A stretch of 31,289 bases of DNA, taken from the NCBI GenBank assembly GCA_016928975.1, contig JAFGJR010000262.1:1-31289 (forward strand), in the 5' to 3' direction. Shown piece by piece: positions 16,501-22,225 of the stretch. Position numbers and translations under genes: made by a program. Under the pieces are notes generated by a model that saw only the letters and a list, made by a program, of their open reading frames with translations, searched no databases and was not told the origin of the DNA. This DNA comes from Sedimentisphaerales bacterium. Lineage in GTDB: Bacteria; Planctomycetota; Phycisphaerae; Sedimentisphaerales; SG8-4. Within the stretch, counting starts at the first letter, position 1, and every line of letters starts with the position of its first letter.

Positions 16501-16731
16501 CAACGTCCGAAACAGGAAGCTCCCAAGCTCCTGAAACGCCTGGTCCCCCATTCGCTCCTGCCTCGCGCAGCACAGATCCTTCTGCGTCCGCTCGGAGTCC
16601 CAGTCCAGTTGCAGGATGCCTGCGGGATCGCCCAGGACCACGGGAGCGCTGACCAGTACCGGATATCCCTGCGACACACGTGGACTGATCGTGACCTTGA
16701 GACCGTTATTCGGATGCGCCACGGACAGCAT
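13525..16731 (-). CDS. CHAT protease domain - PEGA - TM - tandem FGE-fold protein
   Basis: The product is 1068 aa. Order: CHAT (caspase-like) domain (about 100-350) with catalytic His near 223 (HFVGHGR) and Cys near 268 (LNACESHG); a PEGA domain (about 355-405) and a second beta-rich repeat; one TM helix (about 533-555); and two formylglycine-generating-enzyme-fold domains (about 585-818 and 827-1063). Each FGE domain has DVHEVTN or DRYEVTN, GKRLPT, GGNVAEW or AGNVMEW, RGG(S/T)W and GFRC. CHAT proteases act in gasdermin, TPR-CHAT and other bacterial conflict systems. FGE-fold domains often serve as binding modules. The ATG at 16731 is preferred over a GTG one codon upstream because AAGG lies seven bases ahead of it. 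The CHAT part should be cytoplasmic and the FGE pair on the other side of the membrane. It converges with no gene and precedes the channel operon. Confidence 0.85.
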   Translation of the reverse strand: MLSVAHPNNGLKVTISPRVSQGYPVLVSAPVVLGDPAGILQLDWDSERTQKDLCCARQERMGDQAFQELGSFLFRTLFAGQLGTLFELNWENAVRSGQDAYLRVQLHILAEELHAVPWEIMYHPVRNLWLSVSCHSPLTRYVDAVVRPSVDLSLPLRVLVCSAEPRDLPPVRSGPEIAAILNSLQALQDNGVLEVSLCRSCRKASLHESLERFHPHLVHFVGHGRRYGKVYGLVLEREDGSSEFIDVDTVRGILESARTVRGTILNACESHGVAVGLARQGIAAVGIQDVIRNDASVGLCQALYEALAAGQPLDVAVNRARFSLRLSGGGNKRDWWLPAVFLPGGNADLFRIGKPRTTVHVTSSPPGAHILLDGVDSGKVTPDRVVVQDAGAQAISVRKSGYEISAPQKVPAASPGQDMQVEFVLRGQTGCIVTTSSQSDAYVFAVRGSTGNRQFLGMTDETGRLGPVRLPVGKYRIEGSTRLGDASAAGETVFGRREVVVQEGKTIRVSLPSSESCRAREMGRRSFSLNRRMLWIAGAMLAGAAVLVAVLVTVRRSVSPKAPQMPAARGGLQRVTPLRDPVDMVTIAAGKLFRGPWEESATVRVLAEHGANPLVNLSELLTAPERAVVLKDFFIDRYEVTNAEYRRFVEHVRRTNDHSKCHPQEPAGKDHAARLWSKADLSQDDLPVMGVDWFDAYAYAAWAGKRLPTEDEWEQAARGPQGWPYPWGRQFREEYYPVGAPRGVHELPASRPDGPVGMGGNVAEWTATVWPLETHRVVRGGTWTTPEDMGDLFALTFLRHTSAAIDATAGDVGFRCARDARGAIPEGMVRIAGGAVRLGREDTPLLRLIRKYPDRHKELLADESVVVDMRPFMIDVHEVTNAQYRKFLEHIERTGDHSLCHPDEAPGKGHTPAYWNDARFAGDNKPVVGVDWYDAYAYARWAGKRLPTGDQWQYAARGATKSLYPWGDTFDSGLCVSLESQATGPAEVGSCPRGASVTGAWDMAGNVMEWTTDDYPVGQRAVKVVRGGSWDSPCEIYGLTYLRPVGAPVTLRANNLGFRCVADVPAKR

Positions 16732-16795
16732 CACGGACCTTATTCACGTCCATTCGTTCCTTCGACCCTCTCAGACACACTGACAGGATCACACG

Positions 16796-16824
16796 ATGAT
16801 ACTGCCGGGACGAATCCCACACAA
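16796..16824 (-). promoter_or_regulatory. Possible promoter of the CHAT gene
   Basis: On the minus strand: TTGTGT (16824-16819), a 17-bp spacer, then TATCAT (16801-16796), about 65 nt before the CHAT start codon. The -10 box is good (5 of 6) but the -35 box is weak. It is the best candidate I see in the divergent region 16732-17041. Confidence 0.35.
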
Positions 16825-16961
16825 CGCCTCCGTTGACGTTCGCGAGAATCCCCGAGGGTATCATGACAAGACCCGGTCGCCGGCCATCAGGTGATGATCC
16901 TCCCGGCTGCCATCCACCACTCCAGGAGGGAACGGATACGCCACAGATCCACGTATTTCCG

Positions 16962-16990
16962 TTGACGCGCCGGGTCTCAATGCGTATGAT
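16962..16990 (+). promoter_or_regulatory. Sigma-70 promoter of the response regulator/kinase operon
   Basis: TTGACG (16962-16967), a 17-bp spacer, then TATGAT (16985-16990). Each box matches consensus at 5 of 6 bases. Transcription would start near 16997, about 45 nt before the ATG at 17042. It lies 140 bp from the candidate divergent CHAT promoter. Confidence 0.6.
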
Positions 16991-17041
16991 GCGCAGGTGG
17001 TCACAGCAGATCGACGTTCGCAGGCTGTCCAAGGAGGCAAC

Positions 17042-17437
17042 ATGAGACAGGCCAGGATTCTGATCATCGACGATGACCCCGACATCACCGAGGCTATGAA
17101 GATCATCCTGGAGAACAAGGGCTACGAAGTCGCCAATGCCCTGGACAGCGCCGAAGGGATGAACCGGCTGAAGGAGTCCAGACCGGATCTGATCATCCTG
17201 GACGTGATGATGAGGACCTCGCAGGAGGGTTTCGAGCTTTCCCGGGAGCTCAAGCACAACGTGCAGTACAAGGACATCCCTATCCTCATGCTCACTGCCG
17301 TCGGACAGAAGACGGGACTTGATTTCCGGTCGGCGGCCGGAGACGCATCCTGGCTGCCCGTGGAGGGCTTTCTCGACAAGCCGGTCAAGCCGGACGTGCT
17401 CATGGCAAAGGTGGCAGATCTTCTCGACAAATCCTGA
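17042..17437 (+). CDS. Single-domain response regulator (REC only)
   Basis: The product is 131 aa. It consists only of a receiver domain: acidic pocket at residues 10-12 (IDDD), phosphoacceptor D54 (LIILDVMM), the conserved Thr (MLTAV) and Lys (LDKPVKP). There is no output domain, so it would act by protein-protein contact, CheY-style or as a phosphorelay member. The insertion FRSAAGDASWLPVE before the Lys loop resembles that of other stand-alone regulators. A strong ribosome site, AAGGAGG (17031-17037), precedes the ATG. The kinase gene starts 6 nt after the stop. Confidence 0.9.
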   Translation: MRQARILIIDDDPDITEAMKIILENKGYEVANALDSAEGMNRLKESRPDLIILDVMMRTSQEGFELSRELKHNVQYKDIPILMLTAVGQKTGLDFRSAAGDASWLPVEGFLDKPVKPDVLMAKVADLLDKS

Positions 17438-17443
17438 CGCCCT

Positions 17444-18790
17444 ATGGAGAACCTGTTCAAGCGCACCAGCCTCATTCAAAGAGCCTACTGGCTCATCGAG
17501 TTGCGATGGGTAGCCATCGGGGCTCTGGCCATCGCCACGTTCGTATCGAGCCGGTTCATGAAGGTGTCCCTTCCCGTGTCCACTCTGTATGCCATCGCGG
17601 TGGCGCTGCTCATCTACAACTTCATCCTGTACGACTTGCTCAGGTATTGGACGTGGGCAGGCAGGGAACCATCGCAGCGGAGGATCGGAGGAATCCTCAC
17701 GTGGCAGATTTCCGCCGACCTGATCATTCTCGCCACAATCCTGCATTTCTCGGGGGGCATCGAGAATCCCTTCTACCTGTTCTTCGCCTTTCACATGATG
17801 CTCGCCAGCATTTTGCGGCCCAAACGACAAAGCTATTTGCAGGCGACGCTGGCGGTCCTTCTGTTCGGCGGGGTGATCGTCCTGGAGGCGGCGGGCGTGC
17901 TCAACCATTATGGGTTGGAGGGCTTCGCCGGACACCAGTTGTATCAGTCCTGGCGATTCGTCTTTGGCACTCTATTCGTTTTCACGGTCACTCTGTATCT
18001 TCTCGTCTACATGACTACCTCCGTTGGCGAGCAGCTTCGGCGGCAACAGGAAGGCTACGAGCGGGCCAACCTGCAACTGGAGGGAAAGGACCGCCTGAAG
18101 AATGAGTACGTCCTGCGACTGACTCACGATATCAAGGGACACCTGGCAGCCGTCGAGAGCTGTCTGGAGATCGTCTTCAGCGAGATGGTGGGGCCTCTCA
18201 ATGAGAAACAGAAAGACCTTGTGGAGCGGTCCTATCGGCGCGCATCCAAGTGCCTGGCGTTCATCACGGCCCTCTTGAAGCTGACCCGCATGAAACTGAC
18301 CGGACAACTGGAGATGGAGCATTTCTCCCTGCGAAACTGCATCTTCAATTCACTGGCCGCGGTGCAGAACAAGGCGCAGAGCAAGTCCATCACCGTGCAC
18401 CACCAGATCGATCCGGACATCGATGAAGTGTTCGGGGAAGCGGTGCTTGTCGAGGAGACCCTCACCAACATGCTGTTCAATGCGGTCAAATACACGCCGC
18501 AAGGCGGACGAGTATCCATGGACGTCAAAGCCAACGACGCGTTCATCGAAGTCAGTATTGCCGACACGGGAATTGGCATTGCCGAGGCGGATCTGCCTCA
18601 TATCTTCGAGGAATTCTACAGGGCCGACAACGCGCGGGCGATTGAGCGAGACGGCACCGGTCTGGGACTGGCCTTCGCCAAGCAGGTCGTCGAGCGACAT
18701 GGCGGACAAATCCGGGCCCAGAGCAATCCAAACGGCGGGGCCACGTTCACCTTCACCCTCCCCAGAAACACCTCCCAGCCAAAACCGTGA
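17444..18790 (+). CDS. Membrane sensor histidine kinase
   Basis: The product is 448 aa. The N-terminal half (about 22-190) contains around six TM helices with almost no extracytoplasmic loop, so it probably senses a signal inside or at the membrane. A short coiled stretch leads to the HisKA domain with H228 (RLTHDIKGHLAAVESCLEIV), then the HATPase with N box (NMLFNAVKYT), G1 (DTGIGI), F box (FEEFYRADNAR) and G2 (GTGLGLAFAK). It is presumably the partner of the receiver protein six bases upstream. No ribosome site of its own is obvious, which suggests coupled translation. It lies directly before rex and the hydrogenase operon, so redox, quinone or energy-state sensing is plausible but not shown. 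Confidence 0.9.
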   Translation: MENLFKRTSLIQRAYWLIELRWVAIGALAIATFVSSRFMKVSLPVSTLYAIAVALLIYNFILYDLLRYWTWAGREPSQRRIGGILTWQISADLIILATILHFSGGIENPFYLFFAFHMMLASILRPKRQSYLQATLAVLLFGGVIVLEAAGVLNHYGLEGFAGHQLYQSWRFVFGTLFVFTVTLYLLVYMTTSVGEQLRRQQEGYERANLQLEGKDRLKNEYVLRLTHDIKGHLAAVESCLEIVFSEMVGPLNEKQKDLVERSYRRASKCLAFITALLKLTRMKLTGQLEMEHFSLRNCIFNSLAAVQNKAQSKSITVHHQIDPDIDEVFGEAVLVEETLTNMLFNAVKYTPQGGRVSMDVKANDAFIEVSIADTGIGIAEADLPHIFEEFYRADNARAIERDGTGLGLAFAKQVVERHGGQIRAQSNPNGGATFTFTLPRNTSQPKP

Positions 18791-18837
18791 CCGTCTGTCC
18801 ACAAGAGGGATGTCACGTCCTCAATACGCGCACCGTC

Positions 18838-18900
18838 CATGTGCCTACCGTACAGCGCACATGCCAATACATATGAAACTTTATGTATGAGATTTTTTTT
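18838..18900 (+). terminator. Double hairpin with T8 tract after the kinase gene
   Basis: Two perfect inverted repeats follow the kinase stop: CATGTGC (18838-18844)/GCACATG (18857-18863), and AT-rich ATACATA (18867-18873)/TATGTAT (18882-18888). The second is followed within 4 nt by eight T residues (18893-18900). This looks like a weak intrinsic terminator insulating rex from the kinase operon. The second stem is AT-only apart from one G:C, so efficiency is doubtful; the A/T-rich tract could also be an upstream element of the rex promoter. Confidence 0.4.
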
Positions 18901-18970
18901 GCAGTGTCGCAAATCCTTGCTCCGTAAGGTGTTAGGCTGGATTGACTCTCGCTGCGATTATAAAAGTCTC

Positions 18971-19000
18971 TTGACATCGCATACGGCGGGTCCATAGACT
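18971..19000 (+). promoter_or_regulatory. Candidate promoter of rex and the hydrogenase operon
   Basis: TTGACA (18971-18976, perfect -35) is followed after 18 bp by TAGACT (18995-19000, 4 of 6 for -10). Transcription would start near 19007, just before the candidate Rex operator at 19013-19030. Confidence 0.4.
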
Positions 19001-19012
19001 GACGTTTGCTGT

Positions 19013-19030
19013 CTGTGAATGTGAACACAA
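19013..19030 (+). promoter_or_regulatory. Candidate Rex operator
   Basis: CTGTGAATGTGAACACAA is an 18-bp site that matches the Rex consensus TTGTGAA-N4-TTCACAA at 11 of 14 defined positions with the correct spacing. It sits 18 bp before the rex start codon and just after the candidate transcription start. A bound Rex would block the polymerase, so autoregulation and control of the downstream operon by NADH/NAD ratio are predicted. Confidence 0.55.
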
Positions 19031-19048
19031 TCACTAAGAGCTGGTCGA

Positions 19049-19708
19049 ATGCGGTATCGCAAGATTCCAGAAGAGACAGTTCGGCGCCTGCCGGTTTACC
19101 TTCGGGGCGCTCTACACCTCTCTCAGGGCGGCGTCGAGGGGACGTCGAGCCAGGAACTCGCCGACCTGATTGGCATCGAACCCTGGCAGATCCGCAAGGA
19201 CTTTTCCTATTTCGGAGACTTCGGCACGCGAGGCGTAGGGTACGACCTGCGCAGTCTGATCCGTCGAATCAACCGGATCCTGCGGCTGAACGTGACGCAT
19301 CGGGCGGCCCTGGTGGGGGTCGGCAATCTGGGCTCCGCACTCTTGTCGTTCCCGGGCTTCCGGATGTACGGACTGGAGATCGCGGCGGCTTTCGATGTGG
19401 ATAGACGCAAGATCGGACGAAGGAAGGCCGGCGTGCTCGTCGAGGACGTCGCCCTGCTGCGCAATCTGAACCGACGGGGCATCGACCTGGGAATCATCGC
19501 CGTGCCGGAAACCGCGTCTCAAGACGTCGCGGACGCCCTTGTGAACGCCGGCGTCAAGGGCATCCTGAATTTCGCGCCCCGCTATATCCTGGTCTCGCGG
19601 GGAGTCAAGCTGATCACGATCGATATCGCGATGGATCTGGCTCGCCTGCCTTATTACGCGCCGGCAGGTCGAGCCGTTGAGCAGATGGAGTCCTTTGCAG
19701 GACCTTGA
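19049..19708 (+). CDS. rex: Redox-sensing transcriptional repressor Rex
   Basis: The product is 219 aa, full length for the family. It has an N-terminal winged helix (about 1-75, with SSQELADLIGIEPWQIRKDFSYFG-type recognition helix and the FGTRGVGYD turn), then a Rossmann domain with GVGNLGSAL (about 90-98) that binds NADH and NAD+, and a C-terminal domain-swap helix. Rex binds DNA when NAD+ is high and releases it as NADH rises, turning on fermentative, hydrogenase or respiratory genes. It is the first gene ahead of the hydrogenase operon, 90 bp upstream, with a matching operator before it. The ribosome site is weak. Confidence 0.95.
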   Translation: MRYRKIPEETVRRLPVYLRGALHLSQGGVEGTSSQELADLIGIEPWQIRKDFSYFGDFGTRGVGYDLRSLIRRINRILRLNVTHRAALVGVGNLGSALLSFPGFRMYGLEIAAAFDVDRRKIGRRKAGVLVEDVALLRNLNRRGIDLGIIAVPETASQDVADALVNAGVKGILNFAPRYILVSRGVKLITIDIAMDLARLPYYAPAGRAVEQMESFAGP

Positions 19709-19724
19709 GATCGTGATCTCAAGG
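19703..19724. repeat. 22-bp inverted repeat spanning the rex stop codon
   Basis: Arms CCTTGAGATC (19703-19712) and GATCTCAAGG (19715-19724) are perfectly complementary around GT. The arm contains the rex TGA stop (19706-19708). As RNA it folds as a 9-bp stem with a CGUG loop; as DNA it is a long operator-like dyad. No T-tract follows, so full termination is unlikely. Partial attenuation, an RNA processing site or a regulator site between rex and hydB are options. Confidence 0.6.
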
Positions 19725-19798
19725 CATGGGAATTACGGTCTGCGGTTGCAGATCGCGGGCGCGCTCACCCGGCAGTTCGAGCCTAAGGTGGGTTGACG

Positions 19799-20854
19799 AT
19801 GGAAACAGCCTTTATCAGCAGGCTCAAGCCGCTTCTCGATGCGGTCGCCAAGACGATGGATGTCTACGTTCCCGCCAGGGTAGGCGATCATTACACACGC
19901 AGGACATACGATCCCGGCGGGACGGCGGAGCCGGAGTGGAACGACGTCCGGATGAGCCCGCCGGTGAAAGAACTCCTGTTCCCCTTCCGGGAGTTGGCCG
20001 CGGTCTTCCCCGAGCCGACCGACCCACAGTCGGTGAAGCCATTCGCCGTCTTCGGCCTCAAGGCGTGCGACCTGCGTTCCATGGAAATCCTCGACAAAGT
20101 GTTCCTGGAGAAGGACTTCGAGGATCCGTTCTACGTGGCTCGCCGCACCGCGATGTTCACCATTTCGTCGGATTGCCCCGCCCCGGCCGAGAGCTGCTTC
20201 TGCAACGTTCTGTCGGGCAAACCGTACCCGGAGGGGGGCTTCGACCTGAATGTCTCCCGCGTCGTCGACGGGTTCCTCCTCCAGTCCGGCTCCGCGAAAG
20301 GAAGGGATTTCCTGTTCGCCCACGCGGGGATGTTCGGCGAGGTCCCGGACGACCTCCTGGCGGAGCGGGCAACGCTGCGGGAAGCCGCACAGAGCCGGCT
20401 GGAGCAAATCACGAGAGGTTTTCGACTGGATGCGCCCATCGGGCAGATCATGGAACGGGGCTACGACTCCGACGTGTTCGACGAGCAGGCCCGCACGTGC
20501 GTGGAATGCCAGGCGTGCACGCGCATCTGTCCCACGTGTCACTGCTTCTACCTGTACGATGCCAAGCAGCAGGATTACTTCGCCAAGATGAAGATGTGGG
20601 ATAGCTGCATGCGAATCGGCCATGCCCAGGTGGCGGGCGGCGCCAATCCTCGCAAGATGCTCGGAGACCGGCTCCGGCATCGGCTCATGCACAAGTTCGC
20701 GTACTTCCTCGATCGCTATGGCCTGGACATGTGCGTCGGCTGTGGCCGCTGCATTGACGCCGAGACCGGGGATGTCGATATCCGGGTAACGTTGAAGAGA
20801 CTGAACGACGAGTTTCGCGCCGAAGATCGCAAGACCGTGAAGGCCGCCAAATGA
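19799..20854 (+). CDS. hydB: Sulfhydrogenase beta subunit-like iron-sulfur protein (HydB/AsrA family)
   Basis: The product is 351 aa. It has the HydB/AsrA layout: GLKACDLRSMEILDKVF, a DCPAPAESCFC segment near 125-135, then a ferredoxin-like C-terminal part with cluster motif CVECQACTRICP (C234, C237, C240, C244) plus C247 and C249, the MWDSC...AGGANPRK element, and a second motif CVGCGRC (C312, C315, C318). The expected fourth cysteine of the second motif is E322. In archaeal sulfhydrogenases, HydB with HydG forms the electron-transfer arm between NAD(P)H or polysulfide and the hydrogenase. The ATG at 19799 is preferred over TTG at 19793 because AAGGTGG (19785-19791) sits seven bases ahead of it. 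It overlaps the next gene as ATGA. Confidence 0.85.
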   Translation: METAFISRLKPLLDAVAKTMDVYVPARVGDHYTRRTYDPGGTAEPEWNDVRMSPPVKELLFPFRELAAVFPEPTDPQSVKPFAVFGLKACDLRSMEILDKVFLEKDFEDPFYVARRTAMFTISSDCPAPAESCFCNVLSGKPYPEGGFDLNVSRVVDGFLLQSGSAKGRDFLFAHAGMFGEVPDDLLAERATLREAAQSRLEQITRGFRLDAPIGQIMERGYDSDVFDEQARTCVECQACTRICPTCHCFYLYDAKQQDYFAKMKMWDSCMRIGHAQVAGGANPRKMLGDRLRHRLMHKFAYFLDRYGLDMCVGCGRCIDAETGDVDIRVTLKRLNDEFRAEDRKTVKAAK

Positions 20855-21672
20855 TGCGCAATCTTTACCAGCCGATGAATGCCGAGATCGTCGAAACGAT
20901 CGACGAATCGCCCACGATCAAGAGCTTTGTGATCGTACCGGACGCGCCGTTCAAGTTCGACACGGGTCAGTTTGTCGAGCTGACGTTGCCGGGAGAGGGG
21001 GAGGCTCCGTTCACCCCCTCTTCGTCGCCTGCCATAGCGGACAAGATGGAGATCACGATCATGAAGGCGGGCCGCATCACGGGATTGCTCCACGCCTGCG
21101 GCAAGGGCCAGCGGGTGGGTCTTCGCGGCCCCTATGGCAACGGCTACCCCCTGGACAAGTTTGCCGGAAGACATGTGTACGTCGTCGGCGGCGGCGTCGG
21201 TCTGGCCCCGATCCGCTCGCTGTTTCTTACACTGGTGGACCGTATTGGCGACTTCAAGTCGGTGGTCTGCCGATTTGGGGCAAGGACCCCCGAAGATTTC
21301 ATCTATAAGAAGACCCTTTTCGGCGACTGGCAGAAGCTCGCGGGCGTGGAGATGAAGCTCACCGTGGACAAGGCCAACGGGGATTGGGACGGTCACGTCG
21401 GCGTGGTGACGACAATCCTCAGTGCCAAGGACGTGAATATCCCCGACGCCGTGGCCGTCGTCTGCGGCCCGCCCATCATGATGAAGTTCGTAACCGTCAG
21501 TCTGCTCGATTTTGGGTTCCACCCGGCGAACATCTACCTTTCGATGGAGAAGAACATGAGCTGTGGTTTCGGCAAGTGCGGACACTGCATGCTCGGCAAA
21601 TACTACGTGTGCAAGGACGGGCCGGTCTTCACGTATGAGCAGATCAGCAACTACCCGAACATCTGGGAGTGA
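20851..21672 (+). CDS. hydG: Sulfhydrogenase gamma subunit-like FAD/NAD(P)H reductase (HydG/AsrB family)
   Basis: The product is 273 aa. It is a ferredoxin-NADP+ reductase-type fold: FAD part with the FTPSSSP segment in place of RxYS, NAD(P)-binding part with YVVGGGVGLAPIRSL, and a C-terminal [2Fe-2S] motif (SCGFGKCGHCMLGKYYVC). HydG-type subunits exchange electrons between NAD(P)H and the iron-sulfur chain of the HydB partner. The start overlaps the hydB stop as ATGA; a second ATG at 20854 is also possible. The gene leaves a single base before the ferredoxin start. It marks this operon as pyridine-nucleotide linked, fitting control by Rex. Confidence 0.88.
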   Translation: MMRNLYQPMNAEIVETIDESPTIKSFVIVPDAPFKFDTGQFVELTLPGEGEAPFTPSSSPAIADKMEITIMKAGRITGLLHACGKGQRVGLRGPYGNGYPLDKFAGRHVYVVGGGVGLAPIRSLFLTLVDRIGDFKSVVCRFGARTPEDFIYKKTLFGDWQKLAGVEMKLTVDKANGDWDGHVGVVTTILSAKDVNIPDAVAVVCGPPIMMKFVTVSLLDFGFHPANIYLSMEKNMSCGFGKCGHCMLGKYYVCKDGPVFTYEQISNYPNIWE

Positions 21673-21673
21673 C

Positions 21674-22225
21674 ATGAAAAACAACAGAAGCGGCAACCAG
21701 ATGCGTGCGAAGCTGGTCATCGATCTGGCCAGAATGACGCCGCAGGGGCAGTCCTCCATCCAGTGCTCGTACAAGCATCATCCGGAGAACAAGGGTTTCG
21801 ACGCGGTGCTGGAGCGGGTCCGCTTCTCGTTGATTTGCCGGCGATGCGAGAGTGCTCCGTGCGTGGCCGCGTGTCCGCGGGGGGCCCTGGAGAAGACGCC
21901 CGGCGAAGGGAACGATGCCGGCGTCCTCAAGCGGGCCAACATGCTCTGCACCGGCTGCGGGACATGTGCCCTCGCCTGTCCGTTCGGCACCATCTATGCC
22001 GATCTGATGCCGTTTGCGAGCAGCGTCTGCGACCTGTGCAAGGGACGTCTGGAGCCCGGAGAGAAGCCCCTGTGCGTCCGGACGTGCGAGGACGGCAGCA
22101 TCGAGTATAGAGAGGTTCAGCCGGCTGATGGTCTGGCGGAGGTCGTGGAGAATATCGTGGTCAGGGTCGCCGAAGGCAGCACCTGGAAACCGTTCCTGAG
22201 GAGCAAGCAAGAGGCGAGGAAATGA
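21674..22225 (+). CDS. Multi-cluster ferredoxin-like subunit (HycB/CooF/DmsB type)
   Basis: The product is 183 aa. Cysteine groups are C55-C58-C63-C67, C92-C95-C98-C102 (CTGCGTCALACP) and C119-C122-C134-C138, enough for three or four [4Fe-4S] clusters, as in HycB and CooF. It is likely the wire between the HydB-HydG pair and the membrane hydrogenase. The ATG at 21674 has GGGAG four bases upstream; an alternative ATG at 21701 (MRAKLV) is closer to the family start. A longer frame upstream is a shadow of hydG. The stop overlaps the next start as ATGA. Confidence 0.85.
   Translation: MKNNRSGNQMRAKLVIDLARMTPQGQSSIQCSYKHHPENKGFDAVLERVRFSLICRRCESAPCVAACPRGALEKTPGEGNDAGVLKRANMLCTGCGTCALACPFGTIYADLMPFASSVCDLCKGRLEPGEKPLCVRTCEDGSIEYREVQPADGLAEVVENIVVRVAEGSTWKPFLRSKQEARK

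Noticed and set aside
16706..17935. Long minus-strand open frame (409 codons) over the response regulator and kinase start
   Set aside because: It is antisense to two well-supported genes with clear domains, has no family resemblance and no ribosome site. Its last about 50 codons (16706-16862) could at most be a small protein ahead of the CHAT gene, but nothing supports it.
19765..19790. GTTCGAGCC sequence resembling a tRNA T-loop
   Set aside because: No acceptor, D or anticodon stems can be drawn around it.
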